Assembly (NCBI GenBank): GCA_033296885.1
Contig: MU864087.1
Span: 1 to 31,683, forward strand
Origin: Triangularia verruculosa
Taxonomy: Eukaryota; Ascomycota; Sordariomycetes; Sordariales; Podosporaceae
DNA length: 31,683 nucleotides
Reading direction: 5' to 3'
Under the pieces are notes generated by a model. It was given only the letters and a program-made list of their open reading frames with translations. It was not told where the DNA came from and made no database searches. Positions within the stretch are counted from its first letter, which is position 1. The number at the start of each line of letters is the position of its first letter. Below are positions 1-9,872 of this stretch, in pieces. Both the position numbers and the translations under genes were made by a program.

Positions 1-367
1 GTGTGGCTGCCACAGATCGACCTCGCTAAGCTAGAAAAGGTTAGAAAAGCGGGGCAAGTCACACGCTACCTTTTATTTGGTCGGTATAGGTATAGGTGCG
101 CGCACATCGCTGGTGCCGCACCCCCTTATGTTCCCCACCCGACGCGGGTGGGCAGTTACTTCTTCGAAGCAATTGCTACCTTCCTCTTCTCACCCATGCG
201 GTCCAACGCTTTCGCCAGAGCGACAAGAGTAGTGGAGGAAAGGAAGGGAGCCCAGTTTTTCTGCGTTTTTTTCGATCTGCGCCAAGCCCGTTTCTGCACA
301 AAGCAATGCACTGCCCAGGACAGCTAGCGCGACGTCCGCCCGCCCAAGTCAAGTCGGGTACCGCAAG
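1..367. other. Left flank with no recognisable gene
   Basis: This stretch precedes the transposon. Open frames cross it on both strands, but none resembles a known family and none has a convincing start context. I see no tRNA or repeat array. It is best treated as ordinary intergenic DNA into which the Tc1-type element jumped. Confidence 0.5.
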
Positions 368-369
368 TA

Positions 370-409
370 CTGTGGTTACGTACAAAAGTTTTGCCCCCTT
401 GTCAAGTAC
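370..409 (+). repeat. Left terminal inverted repeat of the Tc1-type element
   Basis: It begins CTGTGGT next to TA 368-369 and ends with cttgtcaagtac. It pairs with 1632-1670. The two arms differ by a 1-base length change and substitutions in the segment between the outer CTGTGGT and the inner aagttttgcc block. Confidence 0.85.
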
Positions 410-532
410 CGCCCAGGGGGGCCTTGTTTTTTTGGCTAGGCCAACTTCGGCCAAAATTCTACCGCAATTCCCCCCGGACCAGTATTTTCCACCTTTCAAC
501 ACCACTTGGCCAGCCAGCCAGCCAGCACCACA

Positions 533-1570
533 ATGGCTCCCAATCGCCACCTTACTACTGAAGAGCGTCAACGAATTCGTACCCTTTATTTTGACGGCCA
601 CCTTAGCCAACCCCGAATTCAAGAAACCACTGGTTATACGAAATACCAAATCCGCCATGCGATACGAGCCCCGGCGGCCGAGGTCGCCCCACGATCTGGC
701 CGACCACGCGTTATTACGGCCGATCAAGAGCTCGAGCTTATTCGGTATGTGTGTGAATCAAAGGCACACCGTCGGATGAGCTTCCTGGAGCTTTCTATTG
801 CCCTTTTCAACTCCCTTTTTAGCTGGATTACGATTCGCAACGCCCTTTACCGCCACGGATTTCGCCGTCGAGTTGCTCGGAAGAAGCCTCCTATTTCAGA
901 AGCCAACCGGCAAAAGCGACTGGCCTGGGCTATAGAACATAAAGACTGGACTCTCGAACAATGGCGTACAATCCTCTGGAGTGACGAAACCTGGGTAGTT
1001 GGTGGTCCTCACCGTAAGCAATATGTTACACGCCGAATCGACGAGGAATGGGACCCTACTTGTATCGTAGAAAAGTACCAGAGAAAAGGAGGGTGGATGT
1101 TCTGGGGCTATTTTTACGGCTCAACCAAAGGCCCTGGTATCTTCTGGGAAAAGGAATGGGGATCGATCAATGAGCATTCCTACCGAAGGAACATCCTTCC
1201 CAGCATCCACGAATTCATTAACGATACCTTCGAGCAACACCATTTACAGCTTTCTTTTATGCAGGACGGCGCACCTGGCCATCGAGCGGCCGGTACGAAG
1301 AAGGATCTTGAGAATAGGAAGATTAGAGTAGTTGATTGGCCTCCTTTTTCCCCAGATTTAAACCCTATTGAATCCTGTTGGAATTGGATGAAGGATTATA
1401 TTGAGGATAAATACGGCCTTGAAGAGAAGCCGTCGTACGCGAAGTTGAAGAGGTACGTGGAGGAGGCCTGGCAAGAGCTTCCGGAATCTTACCTTCAAAC
1501 GCTGTTGGATTCGATGCCCAGTCGGTGTGAGGCAGTAATTGCAGCGAATGGTATGCATACAAAATACTAG
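533..1570 (+). CDS. Tc1-type transposase, DD34E, intact
   Basis: The 345-residue protein would cut and rejoin the element ends in the nucleus. The N-terminal half (about 7-115) looks like paired helix-turn-helix DNA-binding segments with a basic GRPR linker at about 56-59. The catalytic triad is visible: D151 in WSDETW, D245 in QDGAPGH and E280 in PDLNPIE. Exactly 34 residues separate the last two, the DD34E spacing of the Tc1 group. I chose the ATG at 533 because the frame is open a little further upstream only from a TTG. The gene has no intron and no internal stop, and its length is normal for the family. It lies alone between the inverted repeats. An active copy is possible but cannot be shown from sequence. 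Confidence 0.93.
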   Translation: MAPNRHLTTEERQRIRTLYFDGHLSQPRIQETTGYTKYQIRHAIRAPAAEVAPRSGRPRVITADQELELIRYVCESKAHRRMSFLELSIALFNSLFSWITIRNALYRHGFRRRVARKKPPISEANRQKRLAWAIEHKDWTLEQWRTILWSDETWVVGGPHRKQYVTRRIDEEWDPTCIVEKYQRKGGWMFWGYFYGSTKGPGIFWEKEWGSINEHSYRRNILPSIHEFINDTFEQHHLQLSFMQDGAPGHRAAGTKKDLENRKIRVVDWPPFSPDLNPIESCWNWMKDYIEDKYGLEEKPSYAKLKRYVEEAWQELPESYLQTLLDSMPSRCEAVIAANGMHTKY

Positions 1571-1631
1571 CTATAGATATGGTGGTTATTTTGTAGAATA
1601 CAATCGCCAGGGTGGCCCTTGACTAGCGCGA

Positions 1632-1670
1632 GTACTTGACAAGAAGGCAAAACTTACCCCTGCACCACAG
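1632..1670 (-). repeat. Right terminal inverted repeat of the Tc1-type element
   Basis: Reverse complement of the left arm. It runs from gtacttgacaag to accacag and is followed by the TA target duplicate at 1671-1672. Confidence 0.85.
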
Positions 1671-1672
1671 TA

Positions 1673-1945
1673 CAGCCCGGTTTGCAGCCCACGCACACAC
1701 ACCACCTCATCCCACACACCCCTCGCCAGAGTCTCCACAGCCAGCCCGCCTCGCACCTGGATCCACCCCAAGCTCCCAAGCCCCCCAGAAAACACTCTTG
1801 TCCACCGGGCCTCCACCTCTCCTCCGCCACTCGACGGGTACGGGCACCGAGAAGCTGAAGCTTAACTTCTTCTCCCCTCTTTCCATCCTTTCGCTCCATC
1901 GCAGCTGTCATCGGTCATCCATGGTCATTTTGCTGAACCCCAACC
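1673..1945 (+). promoter_or_regulatory. Promoter and 5' leader of the Zn2Cys6 gene
   Basis: This C-rich, pyrimidine-rich stretch lies between the transposon and the transcription factor, so the transposon now abuts the regulator's promoter. Near its 3' end is a CT-rich leader (about 1870-1920) and an upstream ATG at 1921. No clear TATA box was seen. Confidence 0.5.
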
Positions 1946-2004
1946 ATGCCGCGGCAACCGAAACCGCCTTCCACTTCGACTGGAAAAAAGAAGAAGAAGC
2001 CTGA
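1921..2004 (+). promoter_or_regulatory. Upstream ORF overlapping the regulator start
   Basis: An ATG in good context (tccATGG) opens a 27-codon frame ending at a TGA in 2002-2004. It overlaps the main ATG at 1946 out of frame. If the transcript starts upstream of 1921, scanning ribosomes would meet this ATG first and translation of the main frame would fall. The transcript start is unknown, so the role is inferred. Confidence 0.4.
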
Positions 2005-4901
2005 GCTGGTCGACGGCCGCCTGCCTGTCAATCCGCGCAGAAAAAAGGTTGCGCCAGAGGAGAGGAAGCGGGTCCCCTCGGCGTGAGTTTGTTCATCTCT
2101 CCTTCGGCCATTCATTCCACATCTCCCTCTTATTTCTCTTCCTTCTTCTCGCTCTCTTCCGCCATGTCCCCGTACCTGTGTCTAACACCGGCCTTGTGCC
2201 ACCACTCCAAAGGTGTAACAACTGCAATGTGCGACGGGTCAAGTGCAGTGGGGACACGCCATGCGGTCAATGCCACAACACCAACCGCGAGTGCCAATAC
2301 CCTGAACTGGTTCCAAAGGTTACGGTGCCAAAGAGCCAGTGGGAGGCCTTGACTGCTCTTCAAGCCTGGGCCTTCCATGCAGTCGAGGTGAAGCGCCAAC
2401 TCGTGACCGGTGAGCTTGTCCGCAAGGTGACTCTGGAAGATGGTCGGGTAGAGTACCAGCTCACCACAGAGCTCCCACCACTGCCCGATCTCTCGGAGCT
2501 ACAGTTTAAGCCGGAAGCACAAGATGTGCCCAATAATGCGGCGAAGGTGGAACAGAGTCGTGAACGCAAGCAGGAGCCGAAACAAGCTCAACAACAGCTC
2601 CCGGCATTACCAACAGTACCAGAAGCGACCCCGACGCAGCAGCAGCAGCAGCAAGGAAGACCTGAACGGCCTCACCAGGAGGGACCAGTGCAATCCGCGG
2701 AGAAACCGGAGGCGGCACGTGCAGCATCGCCATCAACTTCGTCCACCCTGAGCAAACGATCAGACTTCTATCATGGTCCAGGTGCGGGATATGATCCTCG
2801 CAGTGATGAAGGACGGATGCTTGCCGACTCGGCCGGAACAAGTAGATACTTGGGAGCGTCATCTGGAGCGACATTCCTTGACAACATCAAGAATATGCTC
2901 ACTTTGACCATCCCACTGGCAACCTTAATCTCGGCAGGCCCCGAGGACATGTTCGCCCGGTCTATTGGACGGTATCAAACCGACGATTCACATTCTTTGC
3001 TCGGTCCTCTGGTGAAGGATCCGGTCCGGCACCTGCCTCCCGTTCCCAATATAGTCAAACTGCTGGATGAGGTTCGCTACTTTATCCAAGACGGTTCCGC
3101 CGAAGACTTGTTTCCGAGTGGCGGGATCATGTTCTGGGCGTTCCCGACCTTCAACGAGCTCACCGCCCTCGGCACGGCTCGCCAACAACGAACCATGACT
3201 GCAGAGCATTACCTTCAGGTGCCCCGTGATGATGAGCAAAGAAACCCGCTCTCCCTCACGTTCGCCGCCCTGGGCTTCAACAGTCTGCTCAGTCTCACAG
3301 GAAAGGATTCCCGCGTCAATGGCCGTCTGGGTGAGGAGTACTTTGTCACTTCGCGCCAGTTACTGGGTAACCCCTGGGATGATGTTACTTCCACAATCAA
3401 GGACGCCGCTGTCATGGGCCTTCTGGCACTCTACCTTGTTGAGATCAATAGACGTGACCAAGCCCACCTGTGGGTCAAACATGCCATGCATATCTGCGAG
3501 GTTCGTGGCATCCACCGTGGCCATACCAGCGACGAGGCTGAAGTCCGAACATTTTGGACTCTTTATATCATTGACACGTATGTCTCCCCTCTTTCACATT
3601 CGTCACACAGGTTGGGAGACATTTACTAACTCTGGTTCAGGTGGTTGAGCTGCTTGCTTGGCCGTACGCCCTCCATCCCGGACGACGGCATCTCGCTCCG
3701 ATCCCCCAGCGAGTGCCTGTGAGTTTTGTTTTCTTCCCTCTTTGCGACAGCACCTGACCGTTTTTCATAGGGGTTTCACTTCTCCCACCGGTTTGAAGGC
3801 GCATCTGGAACTTTCACGCATTACCCACAAGATCATCTACAACGGTTTGCGTAGGCAGTCTGACGGCAAGAAATCCGACCACGGCAAGAGCAGGGCTGAA
3901 GCCCACGTCAAACGATCACTCAAAATACTGGAACAATGGTTGAATGACCTTGATCCTGCTTTGAAGTTTCCAGACGTCGAGAAGATGCCAGTTCATGTTG
4001 CCTTGACGCTCCCAGATGGCTGTTGGCCATATGAACCTCCTGCCAACTACGGCCGCGATCGCGCACGTTGGGCATTGCACATGTCGTACAACCAGGTACA
4101 TTCATTCCCTCTTCGTTCAGAAGGCGCGCACTTGCTGACATTTTACGCTAGCTCATCATTCTCGCAGTCCGTCCCGTGCTCTTGACGGCGATGCGGAAGG
4201 CGATTGCCAGCCTCGTGAGTACAGGGCAGCTTTTCAATATCTACGACAATGTCCTGGTTGAGGAGATTCGCCGCTGCACCGAAGCAGCACAGGCCAATCT
4301 TCGTCTTGGGTGCCTAATGCGCCACTACAGCCCCCATAACAGGTTACTAGTGCAGGACCTTCACCACATCTTCAATGCCGCCGTCTTCCTCACCATGTAC
4401 CAGCTCGTCTTTGTCAACGTTCGGACGCAGCTAGTGGCCGATGTCGACTGGGCCATTGAGGTCTTCAGACAAGAAGAGCAGACAGGATGCGCATACGCCA
4501 AGGACTGCTTTGAGGTTTTGCGTGACCTGAAGTATCTGGTTAGCGAGTTGCGGGACTCGATTCACGACCCAACCAAGAAGGAAAAGCTCTGGAAAGCCGA
4601 CGGGGCGCTGCAGAACTATCTCGGTGACGTGACGGCAAGCCGCAACAGCGCAGCGCCCAAGACGGACCCGAGCATGGACGTGTTCATGCCTGACGTGCAG
4701 TTGGTGGTCGGTCGCACCATCAAATCAGCCTATGGCTTCAAAAGCAGCTACGCAAAACGGATCTGGCAGATGCTGACGTCGTGGCTTATGTTGGAGGACA
4801 GCCAGCTTTACAGCGAGATTGATGTCGACGGTGATTCCTTTGTCTTTGTTTCCTGTTCAGATACCAACTCAAACTGTTCGTTTCCCCCCGGAGGATACTA
4901 G
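1946..4901 (+). CDS. Zn2Cys6 fungal transcription factor, five exons
   Basis: Predicted nuclear DNA-binding regulator of 884 residues. Exons: 1946-2082, 2213-3577, 3641-3718, 3771-4095 and 4152-4901. The introns (130, 63, 52 and 56 bp) have GTGAGT, GTATGT, GTGAGT and GTACAT donors and CTAAC or CTGAC branch points, and all frames close. Exon 1 encodes a lysine-rich stretch that could serve as a nuclear signal. The zinc cluster spans C47, C50, C57, C63, C66 and C73, with the canonical C-x2-C-x6-C-x5-C-x2-C-x6-C spacing split by intron 1. A run of six glutamines lies near residue 185. The middle (about 410-530) resembles the fungal transcription factor regulatory domain, with WTLYIIDTWLSCLLGR across intron 2. 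The target genes are unknown. Joining the exons is my inference; the zinc cluster is certain. Confidence 0.9.
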
Positions 4902-5298
4902 TGCAGAGGTCAAGCGTGGCGAATTTTCCTTTTACCTGTCTTCTTCTTGAGCGTTTGTCCCTTTTCTTTTTTTCTTTCCTTTTTTTTTCTTTTTGATATA
5001 TAGGCAACGGTTTTAGCCGCTACAGCTGTCCCTTGGACGTCGTGCAGGGAAACTGGGGGACATTCTGGACAAGTCGGTTTCGTTTCCTTTTCTCATGAGT
5101 AATGAATGATTGACGAATGTTTCTCGATCGCCTTTTAGGGTGGATCACAACTACGCAGTTGAGTACGCACGCAAATCATTCGATGTTTTGCTTTCAGGGG
5201 ATGTCATGATAGCAGCTCCAGCCGGGGACGGTTTGTCCGAGGCAGCTAGGGGAGCTTGATTGTGAATCCTACCGTACGATATCTCTGTTTATATCATG
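4902..5298. other. Convergent 3' region between regulator and Nudix gene
   Basis: The 3' ends of two converging genes meet here. It holds a long T/C-rich tract (about 4955-4995) followed by TATATAG, plausible for 3' end formation. I see no coding potential. Confidence 0.5.
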
Positions 5299-6908
5299 TT
5301 ACCAATCACCGAAAACCTGCTCCTCCTCCTTGATGAGGTCTTCGACCCGCTGCGCAATGTCTGTGACAGTCCACTGCCCTTTCTCGGTGATATACGCATC
5401 AATCAAGTCGCCAGAAACCCATTCAAAGAAAATGTTTATGATCTCCACTTGTACATTTCCTGCCAGCGTCTGTTTTTGAAGCAGGTCTTCCGTCCCTTTA
5501 CGCACCCTCTCAGTATTAAGAGCAGACTGCCAAGATCGGAAGACCTGGGACGGGTCATTATTTTCAACCTCATCCAGCTCGTTTGACTGTGATATCTTGG
5601 CCGTGTCGGTCAACACCACTGTTTTGGTCGTGGTGGGCGTCAAGTGTTTTGCTGTGAGAATGGCGGGCAGAGAGCCGGTCTTGTTGAGCACAGCGCCAGT
5701 GGGAGACACACGGTCCGAGCCAATCAGGACCATGTCTACCGCAGCCGAGGCAAATGATGGCGAGGTGTCAGGATAGATGGTGATTTTGTGGGGCTTCCTT
5801 GAGGCGGTAAAGGGGCCTAGGAGTGAGGAGGAGAGAGAGACACCCTCAAATAGAGGTCGAGATTCTAGGACGCGGAGGTCTATGGTGTAGCGGGAAGCGA
5901 TAGAAGTCAGGATGGCCAAGATGGTGGAAGACGAGGAGAGGGTGAGAATGGACAGGCTGGAGGCTTTGGGGAAGTAGGTGTCCAGGTAGGACACAAAGGA
6001 GGATGTGATGTCGGACAAGGCCTGGGTTGTGGAAAGAGCTTGAGGGGACAGTAACGACAAGATTCTTGTTCTCGGATGGTCCATAGATGTTGTGTGATCC
6101 GCGTCCAGTATCCCTTTGATTTCGGATAGTCTGGTCAGGAGGACACTCGTTATGGCAGCCCCCATGCTCGGCCGGCCGTTTTTGCAAAGATGCCAGCCTG
6201 CAAGGCGGATGAGGTTCCAGTTCAAGACCTCGAGGGAGGCTGTCACCTCATGTAAGGTATTGACCGCAACAGCAGCCAACTCCCTGGCTCCACTTTCGTG
6301 ATCAGTAGCCAGTTTGGTAAGCCCGTCGTTGAGAATCGGAGACGCTTGTGGTCCGAGGTCGGTCTCAAAGTAAACCCTTCGGAGACTTTCTGCAAGTTTT
6401 GGTACCCCTTTGAGAGCTGGGTCAGTGATGACGTTGTTGGCATCATACCAATCCCAGCTTTCGTGTTCCCAGTCGATTGAGATCGAATGTGCATCTTCGG
6501 CACAGCGCAGACAGAACATGAAAGGGTAAATGGTCCATTCCCGCTTGACCGAGGGATCGCGGAAAGTGTAACTCTTGCCACGACGAAGGAGTATCAGGTT
6601 TGAAGGGGTGAGAGTGGTCTCTTCTAAGATTTCACGCCATGCTGCAGAGACTGGCGACGGGTCAGTTGGATCGATAGATCCGGATATTGGCGCAAGGTGG
6701 TGTCTGTTGTTCTTTTAGTTGGCAAACAAAAATGGAGAACAACCCTGCCCAATGGACTCGGAAGGTGGCTAACCCACTTATAGGTTGAAACCTTGTCGCT
6801 CCTTTTGAAAAGAGCAACCCTCTTGCTCTTCAACCCGTATGACTTGAAGATAAACGAAGATACAACGGAGCGCTTTTGCCACTGATCTGTGTTATGTGTT
6901 GCCGCCAT
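5299..6908 (-). CDS. Nudix hydrolase-like / eIF2B-like (IF-2B family) fusion protein
   Basis: A 511-residue protein from two exons: 6908-6778 and 6703-5299, with a 74-bp intron (GTGGGT..CAG). The N-terminal 140 residues form a Nudix-like domain: HHLAPISGSI precedes a partial Nudix box, REILEE at 67-72. The glutamate normally eight residues before the arginine is proline here, and the usual glycine after the EE pair is threonine, so hydrolase activity is doubtful. From about residue 145 to the end it matches the IF-2B fold shared by eIF2B alpha/beta/delta subunits and sugar-phosphate isomerases, including LESRPLFEG near 325-335 and IGSDRVSPTGAVLNKTGS further on. Nudix/IF-2B fusions are, to my knowledge, a fungal architecture of unknown substrate. 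The start was chosen as the first ATG giving the Nudix strand, in context gccATGG on the opposite strand. It is not a standard eIF2B subunit. Confidence 0.85.
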
Positions 6909-7758
6909 GGTGTTGATGCCGCGAGTTGTGAGATTGGTAAATATTTTGGGCTGAAAGCAAAATTCTGAAATGGATCGTAAGGCTATGTGAAACAGATATC
7001 AATTGTTAGTAGGAATGAAAACGTGCACTGGCGTCCCTCTTTTGAAGTGGTTGTAACCATGACGTGCCAGTGAATGGGCCGACTGACACTTGCCAACAAC
7101 TGGCAGTTACCCCCTATCCAGCCCCTATTTCCGACCCTAACCCGGCCGCGTGTTTGGTTGAGTGGTCTTCATGGGCCCGCAGGAGAACTATTAAAAGCTT
7201 GATAACGGAGTTTCGGCCAATATACTCGCACTTTGGGGTATTTATTCCCGCCTTTCACATTTTGCGATGTTCTAGGATCCGCTAAATGAGCCAACCTGGG
7301 ATCTTCAGGCTAAGCCATCATTATTATCCCAGCAAATGGATGATCATTTTGACGTTGAGATGTGTCCAATGAAGTCTTGATCAACCCGTAAAGTTATGGG
7401 ACATGTTTGGAAGTTGACATGAAAGCTGAATCGATAGCCGGATCGTACAGAATCCCCACGTCTTCATTCACTTAGAGTGGTGCCGGCAAAAAGTTATAAG
7501 ACTAAGAGTCTTCAGAGATAGCATTTCTACCTCGACATAATACTCGTTCATTACCACACAGCCTCACTGACCTTCCATACCTCTTCGACTCATACTACAA
7601 AGCCCTGCAACCGATCAAGAGCTCCAACGCTCATAACGACGAGATTCTCCGCCAGGGGTGCATGGGGACTTCGGGCAGTAGGGACTAAGATTATGGTCCC
7701 TTCTGCTTCGCTGCAAGCTGGCTCAGGGCAAGCTTCTCACCCTCACCGATGATGAAAC
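6909..7758. other. Intergenic region upstream of the Nudix/IF-2B gene
   Basis: It holds the promoter of the minus-strand Nudix gene and, further right, DNA leading into the cysteine-rich relic. Open frames are short and show no family resemblance. CCCTAACCC, a telomere-repeat-like box, lies at 7134-7142. Nothing else was recognised. Confidence 0.45.
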
Positions 7759-8324
7759 TGCCCACCCGGTTCTCGGCTTCTTGGCACGATAGACACAGCA
7801 TTTGACTGTTGTGGTGCGGGTCATGACTTGAACGGAAGCAAAGGGACCGGTTAGACGTACTGTCCTTCGGGCCAGGAATATGATGACACCGAATGCAAAG
7901 AGCCAAAGCCACCCTGTCCCAATGGAATGGAGCTGGTTGATGGAAAGTGTGTTTGCCCACCTGGAACCACTCAGGCGCCTGATAAGACATGCACGATGAT
8001 AGATAATTGAGGGTTAGGGCTATATACGGTGACCGGAAGGTCTGGAACGGAAAAGCCACTTCCGGCTCGTTCCACTGAGACCCGAAGGTGCTACTGGACT
8101 GAGACGAGCCGGCTCCGGCGATGGGATGAGCGGCACCCCGGAAGTGGTAAGACAAGCCGAGCCGGACCTCCCGCTCACTCATCTCGGCTCACTGCCCACC
8201 CTGAACATGCAAGCCCAACCAGGGCGGCGGAGGTGACGATAACAGTGGAAGCAACAATGGGGGAAACGGCGTTGGAGACGACAGCGGCGGGAATGGCAAT
8301 GGCGGAAACCAAGCGGGCAGGTAG
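7759..8324 (+). pseudogene. Relic of a cysteine-rich protein with glycine-rich tail
   Basis: One frame (7759-8010) reads as a cysteine-rich domain built from CPxG units: CPPGSRLLGTID, FDCCGAGHDLNGSKGTG, CPSGQEYDDTEC, and CPNGMELVDGKCVCPPGT. An in-frame TAG at 7852-7854 interrupts it, and TGA TGA stands just upstream (7750-7755). A CAG-to-TAG change is what RIP-type mutation at CpA would give. After a TGA at 8008 the trace becomes patchy; a fragment reading GKxWNGK-like (GDRKVWNGKA, about 8030-8060) resembles another unit. A glycine/asparagine/aspartate-rich tail is open from 8223 to a TAG at 8322, possibly reached through an intron starting at a GTAAGA near 8147. No intact start or signal peptide was found. 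The intact family is probably secreted, but its function is unknown to me. An unusual multi-exon gene is less likely. Confidence 0.55.
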
Positions 8325-9872
8325 CCTCAAGGTCCTTGCTCATCTGAGATCAAATTCTCATGGTACGACTTTTTCCTCATCCTCTGCATCATGTCTTTTT
8401 AGCTTAGCTTACACGTACACGGGGAAATTCTTTCTTTTCAAGATGGGCAACTGGTACGCTTAAAGGAGCTTGGCATTGCAAAAGCCCAAGGTCAAGGTCA
8501 GGAGGCGTCCCGTCTGGTTGATTGATATGTTGAAGTGATGATTGGATAGCTTTGAAACAGCAGCAAATACATGACCAAATTGAGTGTTTGTCATGGTGAA
8601 CATGGGCCGACGTTGGAGGTATCATCAGATCAACCTTTTTTGGAAGCCAGGAAAAGTCGGATCTCTCTGCTTATGCTTCTCGAGGTGGGTCTGGGTCGGG
8701 GCGCACCTGGAATTTCATGCAAGCAAATTCCCGGGAAAGTCTATTGGCCAGCACCCACACAGCCGGCCCACCGATCCGGATTCCCAGGCTCCAGGCCTAC
8801 CAGCTGTCCCAGGCGCACCTCCCCGCATTCTGACCCTGTTCGTTTCACGGCCCGCCCGATTCCATTCCCCTTTCATCCGGTCTCTTCTTCTTCTCCCCCT
8901 GCAGCATGCGCCGCTCCTCTCCTGTTTCGCCAACGTGACGAGGTCCATGGAGGGATCGTCGCCCATCGGTCCATCGTCTGGGGCAAGCAATATCCTCGAC
9001 ACACACACTGATACCACACCTCGAATTCTTCCAGTCGAGCTATTATCCACAGTTCCAGATGGACACCAACATGTCCGTCATTCCTTGACAGGTCGCGCGA
9101 ATTGCGTACATCCCGTCGCCTGCTCCACTCCCATTGGCCAGCTTCGAGCGTCGCATTTTTTCGTCCGGGCCTCCTTCTCCCGTCGGCATCCTCTTCTCCT
9201 CAGTCTTTCATATTCGAGCGGCAGCGGCAGGTATTCTCGCATTCGTCAAACTGCACAATGACACGACCCGAGGTCTGTGTGGAAGTGCCATGCAGCGAGA
9301 ACAACCCCGGCGCAGCTCCCAACAACATGGGACTCTTGTCTGGAACCGAGAACTTTTACGAGATTGCACGCCGTATTTGGGACATCAACACCACGCGAGC
9401 ACCACTAGTTACTGACTGTTGCCCGTCATGCAAGGTGACACCCTTCGGCACACCCTGTCCGCTGCGCCGTTTGGGTCGCTCCTCAGAATGCCTTGCATCC
9501 ATGGAAGTTCCCCAGTTGAGTCCATACCCCGCTCATGGTGCAACGGCGGACTGTCAACTAGCCCCCGTTGGGACTTCGAAGGATTGCCCCCCTGGGCCTT
9601 AATGAATTCCCCTCTCCATCTGTGCTTGACAACCATCAGTTACCAGGGTCAGTTGGAATGATGGACCGTCCCAGCGACGGATACTTGTACAAACGGATAT
9701 GCACGCACGGGAGTCTGTGACCTTTTGCTTTCTTCTTTTCTTCTTTTGGGACCTCTGCCGCTCCATCTGACGACGACCCATTTCGATGATCACCCGGTTC
9801 AGGATACCGCAAGAAGCCAGAGACATAACCCAGTAAATCGAGGAAGGGGCAGTGACGGTCGGTCAAGTCGCC
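8325..9872. other. Intergenic region and promoter of the sugar transporter
   Basis: A stretch with a strongly pyrimidine-rich zone (about 8850-9240). Several open frames cross it, including one of 225 codons from about 8584, but composition and lack of any domain suggest chance. A small frame at 9258-9602 is listed separately. Much of this is probably promoter or leader of the transporter starting at 9873. Confidence 0.4.
9258..9602 (+). CDS. Possible small protein of unknown function
   Basis: An intronless frame of 114 codons starts at an ATG in a good fungal context (cacaATGa). It has about eight cysteines, including DCCPSC, and no signal peptide or membrane helix. I do not recognise it. 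It lies in the leader region of the sugar transporter and could be a chance frame or an upstream ORF. Confidence 0.25.
   Translation: MTRPEVCVEVPCSENNPGAAPNNMGLLSGTENFYEIARRIWDINTTRAPLVTDCCPSCKVTPFGTPCPLRRLGRSSECLASMEVPQLSPYPAHGATADCQLAPVGTSKDCPPGP

Larger units (their letters stand above)
370..1670 (+). mobile_element. Complete Tc1-type DNA transposon (about 1.3 kb)
   Basis: The element has imperfect terminal inverted repeats of about 40 bp. The left end (370-409) starts CTGTGGT and the right end (1632-1670), read in reverse, also starts CTGTGGT. Inside both repeats the block aagttttgcc..cttgtcaagtac matches at 22 of 24 positions (386-409 against the complement of 1632-1655). A TA dinucleotide lies directly outside each end (368-369 and 1671-1672), which is the target duplication typical of Tc1/mariner insertion. 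A single intact transposase gene fills the interior. The unbroken frame and well-matched ends suggest a fairly recent insertion that has escaped RIP. Confidence 0.9.

Noticed and set aside
7691..8182. A 163-codon minus-strand frame opposite the cysteine-rich relic
   Set aside because: It is the antisense shadow of the CPxG-unit frame and has no recognisable family.
8584..9261. A 225-codon plus-strand frame
   Set aside because: It has no domain, lies in pyrimidine-rich promoter-like DNA, and overlaps other equally open frames.
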